Positions 7,357 to 15,249 are shown, counted from the stretch's first letter. The stretch: DNA of 15,844 nt from Alphaproteobacteria bacterium (GCA_019241915.1 JAFAWI010000079.1:1-15844); one strand, 5' to 3'. Numbers and translations are program-made. Notes: generated by a model not told the origin, from the sequence alone.

Positions 7357-8688
7357 ATGGTGACGTTGCGTCGGGTCGCGTCGTTGCTGGCGGTCCCATT
7401 GGTGGCGTGCTTCGCGACCCTGCCTGCCGTCGCCGCACATCAGGCGCCGCTCCGCCCGGCGCCCTCTCAAGCCGGGCCGGGCGACCCGGCGCAGATGCGG
7501 ATCGCCGCCGTCGTCAACGACGAGGTCATCTCGGTCTTCGACGTCATTTCCCGGCTGCGCATGGTGTTGCTGTCGTCGAACATCCCCGACAACTCCGAGG
7601 CGCGGCAGAAAGTCGAGGCGCAGGTTCTGCGGGCCCTCGTCGACGAGCGGTTGCAGCTCCAGGAGGCAAAAAAACAGAACGTCGTCGCCAGCGACGACGA
7701 GGTCAATACCGCGCTCGGCCAGATCGAAAAGCAGAACAACATGCAGCCCGGCCAGCTCAATCAGTTTCTCAAGGCGCGCGGCATTGACCGCAGTTCGCTG
7801 GTCAACCAGGTCACCGCGTCGATCGTCTGGGCCAAGCTGGTCCGTCGCCAGGCATCGCAGAGTGTCGAGATCTCGGATGACGATGTGGACGACACGCTCA
7901 AGCATCTCAAGGAGCACGCGAGCGAACCGCAGAGCCACGTCGCGGAGATTTTCCTGGCCGTTGACAACCCCTCGCAGGATGGGGAAATGCGCGCGCTTGC
8001 CGAAAAGCTTGCGCAGCAGATGCGTCAGGGCGCGCGCTTTTCGGCGGTGGCGCAGCAGTTCTCGCAGTCGGCAACGGCGGCTGTCGGAGGCGACATGGGC
8101 TGGCTGCGGCCGGACCAGCTTCCTGCTGAATTGGCCAAGGCAGTCGGGCCGCTGCGGCCCGGCGAGCTGTCGCCGCCCATCCGCACCAACAACGGCTATT
8201 ACCTGCTGCTCGTGCTCGACCGCCGCACAGGCGAAACCGGCGGCGGCGACCGTGGCCCGACGTACGACGTCGTTCAGGTCGTCTTTCCGCTGCCGCCGTC
8301 GGCCAGCGAGGCCATGAAACGCGCCGCAGCCGCCGAGGCGATGACCGTTCGCGGCGCCGCCAAGAGTTGCCCCGAGATGCTGCGCCTCGGCAAGGAGAAG
8401 GCGCCGCAGCTGTCCAGCGAGGGGAAGGTGACCGCGGCGGAAGTGACGCCGCAGATGCGCGGCCTGCTCGACAAAATGTCGGTTGGCGAAGTGACGCAGC
8501 CGATCCTGCAGCGCAACGGCGTCGGCATCATCATGCTGTGCAGCAAACAGGCCGGCGGGGGGGACAAGACCGCGCAACCGAACCGCGACGAAGTGTTCGA
8601 GTCGCTGTTGCGGCAGAAGCTCGACACCGTATCGCGCCGCTATCTGCGCGATTTGCGCCGCGCTGCCTATGTCGATGTGAGGATCTAG
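7357..8688 (+). CDS. surA: Periplasmic chaperone / parvulin peptidyl-prolyl isomerase SurA
   Basis: This encodes 443 residues from the ATG at 7357 (E. coli SurA has 428). SurA escorts unfolded barrel proteins, LptD among them, across the periplasm to the BAM complex. Residues 1-26 form a signal peptide ending AVA; the SurA N-domain follows (IAAVVNDEVISVFDV, about 49-190). A first parvulin domain spans about 195-290 (AEIFLAV, then QFSQS, GGDMGWL, NNGYYLLLV). A second, about 301-398, is more diverged (YDVVQVVFPLP, then KMSVGEVTQPI). The open frame runs 82 codons upstream over the lptD 3' end without homology, so I reject that start. LVAC at residues 15-18 also fits a lipobox. It is 101 bases after lptD and four before pdxA, as in the E. 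coli lptD-surA-pdxA order. Confidence 0.93.
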   Translation: MVTLRRVASLLAVPLVACFATLPAVAAHQAPLRPAPSQAGPGDPAQMRIAAVVNDEVISVFDVISRLRMVLLSSNIPDNSEARQKVEAQVLRALVDERLQLQEAKKQNVVASDDEVNTALGQIEKQNNMQPGQLNQFLKARGIDRSSLVNQVTASIVWAKLVRRQASQSVEISDDDVDDTLKHLKEHASEPQSHVAEIFLAVDNPSQDGEMRALAEKLAQQMRQGARFSAVAQQFSQSATAAVGGDMGWLRPDQLPAELAKAVGPLRPGELSPPIRTNNGYYLLLVLDRRTGETGGGDRGPTYDVVQVVFPLPPSASEAMKRAAAAEAMTVRGAAKSCPEMLRLGKEKAPQLSSEGKVTAAEVTPQMRGLLDKMSVGEVTQPILQRNGVGIIMLCSKQAGGGDKTAQPNRDEVFESLLRQKLDTVSRRYLRDLRRAAYVDVRI

Positions 8689-8692
8689 GCCG

Positions 8693-9688
8693 ATGACGCT
8701 CCCGCTCGCCTTGACCATGGGCGAGCCTGCCGGCATCGGCGGCGAAACCGCCCTTATGGCATGGCTGCGCCGCGGTGACGGTTTGCCGCGGTTTTATTTG
8801 CTCGACGATCCCGACCGCCTCATTCGGCTCGCTGACGCGCTCGGCTGGGCGGTGCCGGTGCGGACGATCGCCAGGCCGCAGCAGGCGGTCGAGACTTTCG
8901 ACGCCGCGCTGCCGGTAATGCCGATCGGCAGGACGACGGCGGCGCCGGCACGGCCGGTATTGGCCGATGGCGCGCTGGTGCTGCGCTCGATCGAACGCGC
9001 GGTCGAGAATGTCCTTGCCGGCAACGCGGCAGCGGTAGTGACAAATCCGATCAACAAAGACGTGCTTTACCGCGCCGGCTTCCGCCATCCGGGCCACACC
9101 GAGTTCCTCGGCGAGCTGGCGGGCCTGCAGGAACCGCCGATCATGATGCTGGCCGGCCGCGACCTGCGCGTCGTGCCCGTGACGGTCCACCTTGCGCTCC
9201 GCGACGCCGTCGCCGCGCTGTCGACCAGGATGATCGTGCACGCGGGGGCGGTGACCGCGAAGGCGCTCGGCCGCTATTTCGGCATCAAGGCGCCGGTTCT
9301 TGCCGTTGCGGGTCTTAACCCGCATGCCGGCGAGAATGCGGGACTTGGCCGCGAAGATATCGATATCGTAGCCCCGGCGATCGCCGAATTGCGCGGCGAG
9401 GGCGTTGACGCGCGCGGCCCGCTGGCGGCCGACACGATGTTTCACGCGGCGGCGCGGCGCGGCTATGACGCTGCGCTGTGCATGTACCACGACCAGGCGC
9501 TGATCCCGATCAAGACGCTCGATTTTGACGGCGCGGTCAATGTCACATTGGGCCTGCCATTTATCCGCACCTCGCCCGATCACGGCACCGCCTTTGACAT
9601 CGCCGGCAAGGGCATCGCCCGACCCGACAGCCTGATGGCGGCGCTTCGGCTGGCCGCCGACATGGCGGCACGGCGGCACCCAGGCTGA
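8693..9688 (+). CDS. pdxA: 4-hydroxythreonine-4-phosphate dehydrogenase
   Basis: This encodes 331 residues, matching the family length. The enzyme oxidises 4-phosphohydroxy-L-threonine in the DXP-dependent pyridoxal 5'-phosphate pathway, giving the amino ketone that PdxJ uses. The N-terminal motif MGEPAGIGGE is present, then GHTEFL, GLNPHAGEN and YHDQALIPIK. The three metal-binding histidines fall at His166, His211 and His266, the same numbers as in E. coli PdxA. The ATG is preceded by GAGGA at 8679-8683, inside the surA 3' end, and only four bases separate the surA stop from this start, so translation is probably coupled. The stop is TGA at 9686-9688, 20 bases before rsmA. Confidence 0.97.
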   Translation: MTLPLALTMGEPAGIGGETALMAWLRRGDGLPRFYLLDDPDRLIRLADALGWAVPVRTIARPQQAVETFDAALPVMPIGRTTAAPARPVLADGALVLRSIERAVENVLAGNAAAVVTNPINKDVLYRAGFRHPGHTEFLGELAGLQEPPIMMLAGRDLRVVPVTVHLALRDAVAALSTRMIVHAGAVTAKALGRYFGIKAPVLAVAGLNPHAGENAGLGREDIDIVAPAIAELRGEGVDARGPLAADTMFHAAARRGYDAALCMYHDQALIPIKTLDFDGAVNVTLGLPFIRTSPDHGTAFDIAGKGIARPDSLMAALRLAADMAARRHPG

Positions 9689-9708
9689 CCGCGCCGCCGC
9701 CGAGGCCG

Positions 9709-10587
9709 TTGCCGCCGCTGCGCGATGTTGTGGCGCGCTACGGCATCGCCGCGCGCAAAAGCCTTGGACAGAATTTCCTGTTCGACCTCAACCTGACGCG
9801 GCGCATTGCGCGCGCCGCAGGCCCGTTGGCCACCGGCACGACGGTCGAGATTGGGCCCGGGCCCGGCGGGCTGACCCGCGCCTTGCTGGAGGAAGGGGCT
9901 GCTCATATCGTTGCCGTCGAGCGGGACCCGCGCTGCCTCGCCGCGATTGAGGAACTGGCCGCCGCGTATCCGGGACGCATGGCGGTGATCGCCGGCGACG
10001 CGCTGGCGCTTGACCCCTCGGCCCTCGGCGCGCCGCCGCGCCGCATCGTCGCCAATTTGCCCTATAACATTGCCACTGCGCTGTTGCTGCGGTGGCTCGA
10101 GCGCATCTCGGCGTACGAAAGCCTGACATTGATGTTTCAGCGCGAGGTCGCCGAGCGCATCGTTGCCGCGCCGCGCAGCGCGGCTTACGGGCGGCTTTCG
10201 GTGTTGGTGCAGTGGTTGTGCGATGCCCGCGTCTTGTTCGACATTCCGCCGCGCGCCTTCACGCCGCCACCCCGCGTAACATCGAGTGTGGTACGGCTGG
10301 CGCCACGGGCGGCCCCTCTGGAGCCGGCCGGCAAAACCTTCCTTGAATGCGTCACCTCGGCGGCGTTCGGTCAGCGCCGCAAGATGCTGCGGTCGAGCCT
10401 CAAATCGCTCGGACTGCCGGTCGGCCCTCTGCTTGCGGCGGCGGCGGTATCGGACACGGCGCGGGCGGAGGAGTTGTCGATCGCCGAGTTCTGTGCGTTG
10501 GCGCGGGCTATTGAAAAATCCGCACCTGGCGGCGGTACCGCTCGCCGGCGATTTCCAGCGAAATCTCGAAATTCCCGGCGCGCGTGA
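9709..10587 (+). CDS. rsmA: 16S rRNA (adenine1518-N6/adenine1519-N6) dimethyltransferase
   Basis: This encodes 292 residues (E. coli KsgA has 273). The enzyme dimethylates two adjacent adenines in the 3' terminal hairpin of 16S rRNA late in small-subunit assembly. Visible are KSLGQNFL (17-24), the SAM motif VEIGPGPGGL (46-55), the catalytic NLPYN (116-120), and YGRLSVLVQW plus FTPPPRVTSSVV of the C-terminal part. No ATG or GTG precedes the homology in frame. The TTG at 9709 is the best start, since PPLRDVVARYGI follows at once as in other alphaproteobacterial RsmA proteins. The natural domain ends near the LARAIEKS segment; about 20 extra basic residues follow, encoded by sequence antisense to the last codons of the next gene. 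This makes an 80-base convergent overlap. Confidence 0.95.
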   Translation: MPPLRDVVARYGIAARKSLGQNFLFDLNLTRRIARAAGPLATGTTVEIGPGPGGLTRALLEEGAAHIVAVERDPRCLAAIEELAAAYPGRMAVIAGDALALDPSALGAPPRRIVANLPYNIATALLLRWLERISAYESLTLMFQREVAERIVAAPRSAAYGRLSVLVQWLCDARVLFDIPPRAFTPPPRVTSSVVRLAPRAAPLEPAGKTFLECVTSAAFGQRRKMLRSSLKSLGLPVGPLLAAAAVSDTARAEELSIAEFCALARAIEKSAPGGGTARRRFPAKSRNSRRA

Positions 10588-10897
10588 TCGGGATGCGGGT
10601 TACCGGCAGCATCATGACGTGAGGCGCGCCAGCCGTTTTGTCGACCTTGGCGATGTTGTGGTGGTGCAACTCCTCGCCGAGCGGATCGACAATCCGGAAG
10701 ATCGCCGGAAACGTTCCTTCGCCGTCTTTGAGGACAAAGACAAAGGTGAGGTCGATGGCAGCCGGCAGCGGCGCGCTCGAATCGACCCGCACCTCGAGCA
10801 CCGGGAAATAGCCGGCCAGATCGAGCTTGCCGTTCGAGTGCTGACGCACCGCATCGCACAGCAGCAGCTCCACATTGGCGTCGCTCGGCACCGCCAC
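10508..10897 (-). CDS. Conserved hypothetical protein, DUF6941-like
   Basis: This encodes 129 residues with no membrane segment or signal peptide. It opens VELLLCDAVRQHSNGKLDLAGYF and alternates short hydrophobic strands (LTFVFVL, AIFRIVDP, FEISLEIAG, RRQVRIF), which suggests a small beta-sandwich. This pattern resembles the DUF6941 family as I remember it; I know no function. The start is taken as GTG at 10895-10897 because GGAG lies seven bases upstream; a second GTG at 10889-10891 is possible. It follows gmk by 26 bases in the same direction and is likely the last gene of that operon. Its last 80 bases overlap the rsmA 3' end tail to tail. I see no terminator after it. That the gene is real is fairly sure; the family name is less so. 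Confidence 0.75.
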   Translation of the reverse strand: MAVPSDANVELLLCDAVRQHSNGKLDLAGYFPVLEVRVDSSAPLPAAIDLTFVFVLKDGEGTFPAIFRIVDPLGEELHHHNIAKVDKTAGAPHVMMLPVTRIPITRAGNFEISLEIAGERYRRQVRIFQ

Positions 10898-10923
10898 CGG
10901 ACAGCTCCCTTCCCCGACCTCGT

Positions 10924-11574
10924 TCAGCCGCCGCGCAAGTGCGCGACAAACTCCGCCAGCCCCACTTGGCGGTCGCGGCTCAGCCTCTCGGCCACCACGA
11001 TGGCGTGTGCCCGATCGATGCTGCCTTCGAGATCGTCGTTGACGATTACATAGCCGTACTCGGGCCAATGGCTCATTTCTTCCGCCGATTTCGCCATCCG
11101 TTGCGCGACGACCGCATCGCTGTCCTGCGCCCTGGTGCGCAAACGCGCTTCGAGCGCGGCCGTGCTCGGCGGCAGCACGAAGATGGTGACGAGATCGTCG
11201 CGCAGGCTCGCCTTGACCTGCTGTGTGCCTTGCCAATCGATGTCGGTGACGATGTCGCGTCCGGCCGCGATCGCCGCGTCGATCGGCTGGCGCGGCGTCC
11301 CGTAGCAATGGCCGAACACGGTCGCATGTTCGAGCAGTTCACCAGCCGCAACCATGCGGTCGAATTCGCGCTGATCGATAAAGCGGTAGTCCTTACCGTC
11401 GACTTCGCTCGGCCGCCGCGGCCGGGTGGTAACCGAGACCGAAAGCGACAATGAGGCGTCGCGCGCGAGCAGGCGTCGGGTGATCGTGGTTTTGCCGGCT
11501 CCCGACGGCGACGACAGCACCAGCAGAAACCCCCGCCGGCGGATCGGCATCGCCATGCGGGCCGCCGTGCTCAT
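10924..11574 (-). CDS. gmk: Guanylate kinase
   Basis: This encodes 216 residues, typical for bacterial guanylate kinase. It phosphorylates GMP to GDP with ATP, feeding GTP, dGTP and (p)ppGpp pools. The P-loop PSGAGKTT lies at 23-30. The GMP-binding part is clear (SVTTRPRRPSEVDGKDYRFI, then EFDRMVAAGELLEHATVFGHCYGTP), as is the DIDWQG segment of the GMP-binding/core junction and the later IFVLPPS. The start is ATG at 11572-11574, which overlaps the yicC stop as ATGA, so the two are translationally coupled; the nearby upstream AGG is weak. Two more in-frame ATGs at codons 7 and 9 are possible starts. The yicC-gmk pair is a well-known arrangement in Proteobacteria. Confidence 0.97.
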   Translation of the reverse strand: MSTAARMAMPIRRRGFLLVLSSPSGAGKTTITRRLLARDASLSLSVSVTTRPRRPSEVDGKDYRFIDQREFDRMVAAGELLEHATVFGHCYGTPRQPIDAAIAAGRDIVTDIDWQGTQQVKASLRDDLVTIFVLPPSTAALEARLRTRAQDSDAVVAQRMAKSAEEMSHWPEYGYVIVNDDLEGSIDRAHAIVVAERLSRDRQVGLAEFVAHLRGG

Positions 11575-12452
11575 TCGAGGTTTTGCACCTGTTCGCGGAA
11601 CTGTTCGACAGCGACCTTCAGCGCCAGTCCGATCCGCGTCAGCTCGATGTCCGCCGACTTCGAGCACAGCGTGTTGGCCTCGCGGTTCAGCTCCTGACAC
11701 AGAAAATCGAGCTGACGGCCAACCGCTCCGCCCTTTCGCAACAGCTCGCCGGCCTGCGCGATATGCGCCCGCAATCGGTCAAGCTCTTCGCGGACGTCGC
11801 CGCGCGACACCAGCAAGGCCAATTCCTGCGCCACCCGCTCCTGCGGCATCGTCGCCGCAACCTCCCCCAGCACCTTTAGCGATTGTTCCAGCCGGCTCCG
11901 CAGCGCCTCGGGCTGCGCCGCGGCCGAGGCCGCGGCCGACGCCGTAAGCGCCGCAAGTTCTTCCACCTGCTGCGACAGCATTGTCGCGAGCCGAGCTCCC
12001 TCCTCCGCGCGCGCGGCCGCCAGCCGCTCGACCGCCTCGCGCCACCCCTCGCTCAGCGCGGTTCGGCGCGCCTCCACCACGTCGTCAGGCTCGTCGTCGA
12101 CCGTTTCGATCACACCCCGCAGCGCGATCAGCCCGTCGAGGCGCGGCGGCGCGGCTTCGATCTCCGCCGACAATTCGCCGATCAGCCCCAATACCCGCGC
12201 CAGCATCTCGCGGTTGATCTGGATCGCCGGCGGTGCGGTACGGCTTATTGTCAGATTGGCCGTAACATTGCCGCGGCGCAACCGGCTCGCCATGGCAGAG
12301 CGCAACGAGGTTTCAAGCAAGTCGTACCCCGGGGGCAGCCGCAGGCGAAGATCGAGCGACTTGCCGTTGACGCTTTTCAGCTCCCAGACCCAGGCGACGC
12401 CGGCCGCCTCCCCCTCGAACCTGGCGAACCCGGTCATGCTGGAGAGCGTCAT
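11571..12452 (-). CDS. yicC: YicC/YloC family endoribonuclease
   Basis: This encodes 293 residues, close to the E. coli YicC length of about 287. Members have been described as endoribonucleases that influence small-RNA turnover; that role is known from E. coli and B. subtilis relatives and is inferred here. The N-terminal signature SMTGFARFE, then WELKSVNGKSLDLRLRLP, and the C-terminal block GRQLDFLCQELNREANTLCSKSAD followed by LALKVAVEQFREQVQNLE are strongly conserved. The middle third is alanine, glutamate and arginine rich and probably helical or coiled coil. The ATG at 12450-12452 has an excellent GGGAGG seven bases upstream. It lies 16 bases after mltG and overlaps gmk by four bases. 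Confidence 0.95.
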   Translation of the reverse strand: MTLSSMTGFARFEGEAAGVAWVWELKSVNGKSLDLRLRLPPGYDLLETSLRSAMASRLRRGNVTANLTISRTAPPAIQINREMLARVLGLIGELSAEIEAAPPRLDGLIALRGVIETVDDEPDDVVEARRTALSEGWREAVERLAAARAEEGARLATMLSQQVEELAALTASAAASAAAQPEALRSRLEQSLKVLGEVAATMPQERVAQELALLVSRGDVREELDRLRAHIAQAGELLRKGGAVGRQLDFLCQELNREANTLCSKSADIELTRIGLALKVAVEQFREQVQNLE

Positions 12453-12468
12453 TCCGCCGCCTCCCGGG

Positions 12469-13572
12469 TCAGTGCAACACGCAGGAACGGCCGGAATTTG
12501 CCCGGCAGTGTTGCGTATTGGTCACGGCATGCGTGGCCGGTGCCATCGGCGGGCGCGCCGGATTGAGCGGCGGCGGCTCCGCCTCGGCCGCCGCGGCGCC
12601 ATGCAGATAGGACGCCACATTGCGGTTTTGCTCCGGAAGCGTGCGGGCGAAGATATGCCCACCCGAGCCGTCGGCGACGAAATAAAGATCGTCGCTGCGC
12701 TCGGGCCGCACCGCATCGTGCAGCGCCGCCTTGCCGGGATTGCAGATCGGACCCGGCGGCAGGCCCTTGGCGAGATACGTGTTGTACGGGGAATCGACCG
12801 CCAGATCGGCATGCGCCAGCGGGCGGTCCAGCTTTGCCGCCGCCCTTTCGTTGAGAGCATAGATGACTGTCGGGTCTGACTGCAGGCGCATGCCGAGTCG
12901 CAGCCGGTTGAGGAAGACGGCAGCCATGTGCGCACGCTCGTCGTCGCGGCTGGCTTCCTTCTCGACGATCGACGCGAGGATCAGCGCTTCTTGCGGCGAG
13001 GTCATCGCCAGGTCGCTGCGCCGCTCCGCCCAGGCGGCGGCAAGCGCCTCCTGCATCGCCTGCCGCATGCGATCCATCAGGCTCTCCCGGGTGTCGCCGC
13101 GGCTGTAGATATAGGTTTCCGGCAACAGCTCGCCATCGGCCGGAACCGCGTCGACGGCTCCGGTCAGCAGCGGCGCATCGTTGACCAGAGCGACCACCTC
13201 GGCGCTGGTAAGCCCTTCGCGTACGGTGAGCCGGTGTTTCACCGTCTTGCCGGCGGCAACGATGGCCATGACGTCGCCGGCGCTCGCGCCGGCCGGAAAC
13301 TCGTATTCGCCCGCCTTCAGAGCGCCGCCGCGGCCGGTCAACTTGGCGGCAATCTCGAAGCTCAGCGGGTGCCGGATCACGCCTTCCTCGGCGAGCAGAT
13401 CGGCGATGGTTGAGATCCCGGTGTGCGGGGGAATGACAATGACATGCGCCTCGCGCAGCGGCCCGGCGTCGTTGACGTCCCGGTAAATCCAATAGCCGGC
13501 CCCGGCCAACCCGCCGACGATCGCCAGCGCGGTCAAAAAACAGCCGGCTAGCATGCGGAGAAACGCCAGCAT
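12469..13572 (-). CDS. mltG: Endolytic murein transglycosylase MltG (YceG-like)
   Basis: This encodes 367 residues (E. coli MltG has 340). The enzyme cleaves nascent glycan strands at the outer face of the inner membrane and sets their length. One membrane helix (about 8-29) anchors it. A LysM-like region follows (IPPHTGISTIADLLAEEGVI, about 47-66), then the catalytic domain with ILASIVEKEA; Glu204 matches catalytic Glu218 of E. coli. FLNRLRLGMRLQSDPTVIYAL and SPYNTYLAKGLPPGPICNPG complete the signature. After the usual domain end (about 325) there is an extra tail of about 40 residues, rich in proline and alanine, then a His/Cys-containing end. An ATG at 13570-13572 with AGGA upstream gives the start. 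It follows fabF by 21 bases. Confidence 0.95.
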   Translation of the reverse strand: MLAFLRMLAGCFLTALAIVGGLAGAGYWIYRDVNDAGPLREAHVIVIPPHTGISTIADLLAEEGVIRHPLSFEIAAKLTGRGGALKAGEYEFPAGASAGDVMAIVAAGKTVKHRLTVREGLTSAEVVALVNDAPLLTGAVDAVPADGELLPETYIYSRGDTRESLMDRMRQAMQEALAAAWAERRSDLAMTSPQEALILASIVEKEASRDDERAHMAAVFLNRLRLGMRLQSDPTVIYALNERAAAKLDRPLAHADLAVDSPYNTYLAKGLPPGPICNPGKAALHDAVRPERSDDLYFVADGSGGHIFARTLPEQNRNVASYLHGAAAAEAEPPPLNPARPPMAPATHAVTNTQHCRANSGRSCVLH

Positions 13573-13593
13573 GTCTCGGCGTCCTGCCGCTGC

Positions 13594-14865
13594 TTACCCG
13601 GCGATGTCGGGGCGGCTGAAGATCAGCGAGGCATTGGTGCCGCCGAAACCGAACGAATTCGACAGCACGTAATCGACCTTGCGCTCTTTGGCGGCGTTCG
13701 GCACCAGATCGATGTCGCAGGAGGGCGACGGATTGTCGAGGTTGAGCGTCGGCGGCACGACGCCGTCGCGCATTGCCAGGATCGAGAAAATGGCCTCGAC
13801 CGTTCCCGCGGCCCCCAGCAGGTGGCCGATCGCCGACTTGGTCGACGACATCGACAGCTTGTAAGCGTGATCGCCGAACAGCCGCTTGACCGCTCCGAGC
13901 TCGATCTCGTCGCCGAGCGGCGTCGAGGTGCCGTGCGCGTTGATGTAATCGATCTTGTCGGGAGAAAGCTGCGCGCGGCGCAACGCGTTGCGCATCGAGC
14001 GATAGGCGCCGTTTCCGTCCTCGGACGGTGCGGTCAGGTGATAGGCATCCCCGGACATCCCGTAGCCGATGACCTCGGCGTAGACCGTAGCGCCGCGCTT
14101 TTTCGCGTGCTCATACTCCTCGAGCACCATGATCCCGGCGCCTTCGCCCATCACAAACCCGTCCCGCGCCTGATCCCACGGCCGCGAAGCGCGCGGCGGA
14201 TCGTCGTTGAACGATGTCGACAAGGCCCGCGCCGCGGCAAAACCGGCAATGCCGAGCCGGCAGACCGCCGCTTCCGCCCCGCCGCAGACCATGACGTCGG
14301 CGTCGTCGAGCATGATGATCCGTGCCGCATCGCCGATCGCGTGAGCCCCGGTCGAACACGCCGTCACCACCGCATGATTCGGTCCTTTGAAGCCGTAGCG
14401 AATCGAGACGTTGCCGGAGGCAAGGTTGATCAGGTTCGACGGGATGAAGAACGGGCTGATGCGCCGCGGCCCCTTGTCCTGCAGCGTCAAGGCTCCCTCG
14501 GTGATGCCGGGGAGACCGCCGATGCCGGAACCGATCATGCAGCCGGTGCGCTCCAGCTCTTCCTCGCCGTCAGGCTTCCAGCCCGAATCCTCGACCGCCA
14601 TATCGGCAGCGGCCATCGCAAAGATGATGAACTGGTCCATGCGCCGCTGGTCCTTCGGCGGGACCCAATCGTCCGCGTTGAACAAGCCCGACTCGCGATC
14701 ACCGCGCGGGACCTCGGCGGCGATGCGCGCGGGCAGATCGGAAACGTCAAACGATTGGATTGCACCGACGCCGGATTTGCCGGCCAGCAGCTGTTGCCAC
14801 ACGCTTTCGACCCCAAGGCCCAGCGGCGTGACGAGTCCCATTCCGGTGACGACCACGCGCCTCAT
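13594..14865 (-). CDS. fabF: 3-oxoacyl-[acyl-carrier-protein] synthase II
   Basis: This encodes 423 residues. FabF condenses malonyl-ACP with growing acyl-ACP in fatty-acid elongation; KASII enzymes also handle the palmitoleoyl-to-vaccenoyl step. The active site is complete: Cys170 in TACSTGAHAIG, His311 in NAHGTSTPLGD, Lys343 in STKSAIGHLLGAAG, and His348 in the same stretch. The glycine-rich NSFGFGGTNASL ends the domain. The start is ATG at 14863-14865 (MRRVVVTGMGLVTPLG), with TGAGG about nine bases upstream; the 44 further open codons upstream run antisense-free over acpP sequence in another frame and are not homologous. It lies 37 bases downstream of acpP. Confidence 0.97.
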   Translation of the reverse strand: MRRVVVTGMGLVTPLGLGVESVWQQLLAGKSGVGAIQSFDVSDLPARIAAEVPRGDRESGLFNADDWVPPKDQRRMDQFIIFAMAAADMAVEDSGWKPDGEEELERTGCMIGSGIGGLPGITEGALTLQDKGPRRISPFFIPSNLINLASGNVSIRYGFKGPNHAVVTACSTGAHAIGDAARIIMLDDADVMVCGGAEAAVCRLGIAGFAAARALSTSFNDDPPRASRPWDQARDGFVMGEGAGIMVLEEYEHAKKRGATVYAEVIGYGMSGDAYHLTAPSEDGNGAYRSMRNALRRAQLSPDKIDYINAHGTSTPLGDEIELGAVKRLFGDHAYKLSMSSTKSAIGHLLGAAGTVEAIFSILAMRDGVVPPTLNLDNPSPSCDIDLVPNAAKERKVDYVLSNSFGFGGTNASLIFSRPDIAG

Positions 14866-14902
14866 GCCGGCGGCCTCAGGCGCCGCAGGGACGCTCGCGC
14901 GC

Positions 14903-15136
14903 TCAGCCGTGTGCCTCGATAAAACTGACGGCGTCCTTGACGGTAACGATCTTCTCTGCCGCATCGTCGGGTATCTCGCACCCGAACTCCTCCTCAAACG
15001 CCATGACCAGTTCGACCGTATCGAGGCTGTCGGCCCCTAAGTCATCGATAAAGCTGGCATTCTCGGTGACTTTCGACTCGTCCACGCCGAGATGCTCGAC
15101 GACGATCTTCTTCACTCGGTCGGCGACGTCACTCAT
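14903..15136 (-). CDS. acpP: Acyl carrier protein
   Basis: This encodes 77 acidic residues. ACP carries growing acyl chains on a 4'-phosphopantetheine arm for fatty-acid, lipid A and phospholipid synthesis. The prosthetic-group site is Ser37 in GADSLDTVELVMAFEEEFG, followed by the helix III region IPDDAAEKIVTVKDAV. A single cysteine at residue 53 (FGCEIPDD) replaces the more common Asp or Val and is seen in other alphaproteobacterial ACPs. The ATG is backed by GAGGGA six bases upstream. It sits between fabG and fabF, the classic order, after a 170-base spacer that could hold its own promoter; high ACP demand would fit that. Confidence 0.98.
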   Translation of the reverse strand: MSDVADRVKKIVVEHLGVDESKVTENASFIDDLGADSLDTVELVMAFEEEFGCEIPDDAAEKIVTVKDAVSFIEAHG

Positions 15137-15249
15137 CGTTGTCCCTCAAATGGCTGATTGTCAGGTGCCTTCGATTGAGCGCGGTGCGGGTATCCAAGCG
15201 GGGGATCAGCCGTTCTGTGTCGCCATCGCGGCCGCGTTGAGGCGGGGCC

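Noticed and set aside
9307..9324. Seven-bp hairpin TGCGGGT/ACCCGCA in pdxA
   Set aside because: It falls on the conserved GLNPHAG codons and is best explained by the protein.
12449..13492. A 347-codon frame overlapping mltG as a separate gene
   Set aside because: The mltG frame has the membrane anchor, catalytic glutamate and family motifs. The other frame is Arg/Gly/Ala-rich and homology-free; only its 3' end is kept as a finding.
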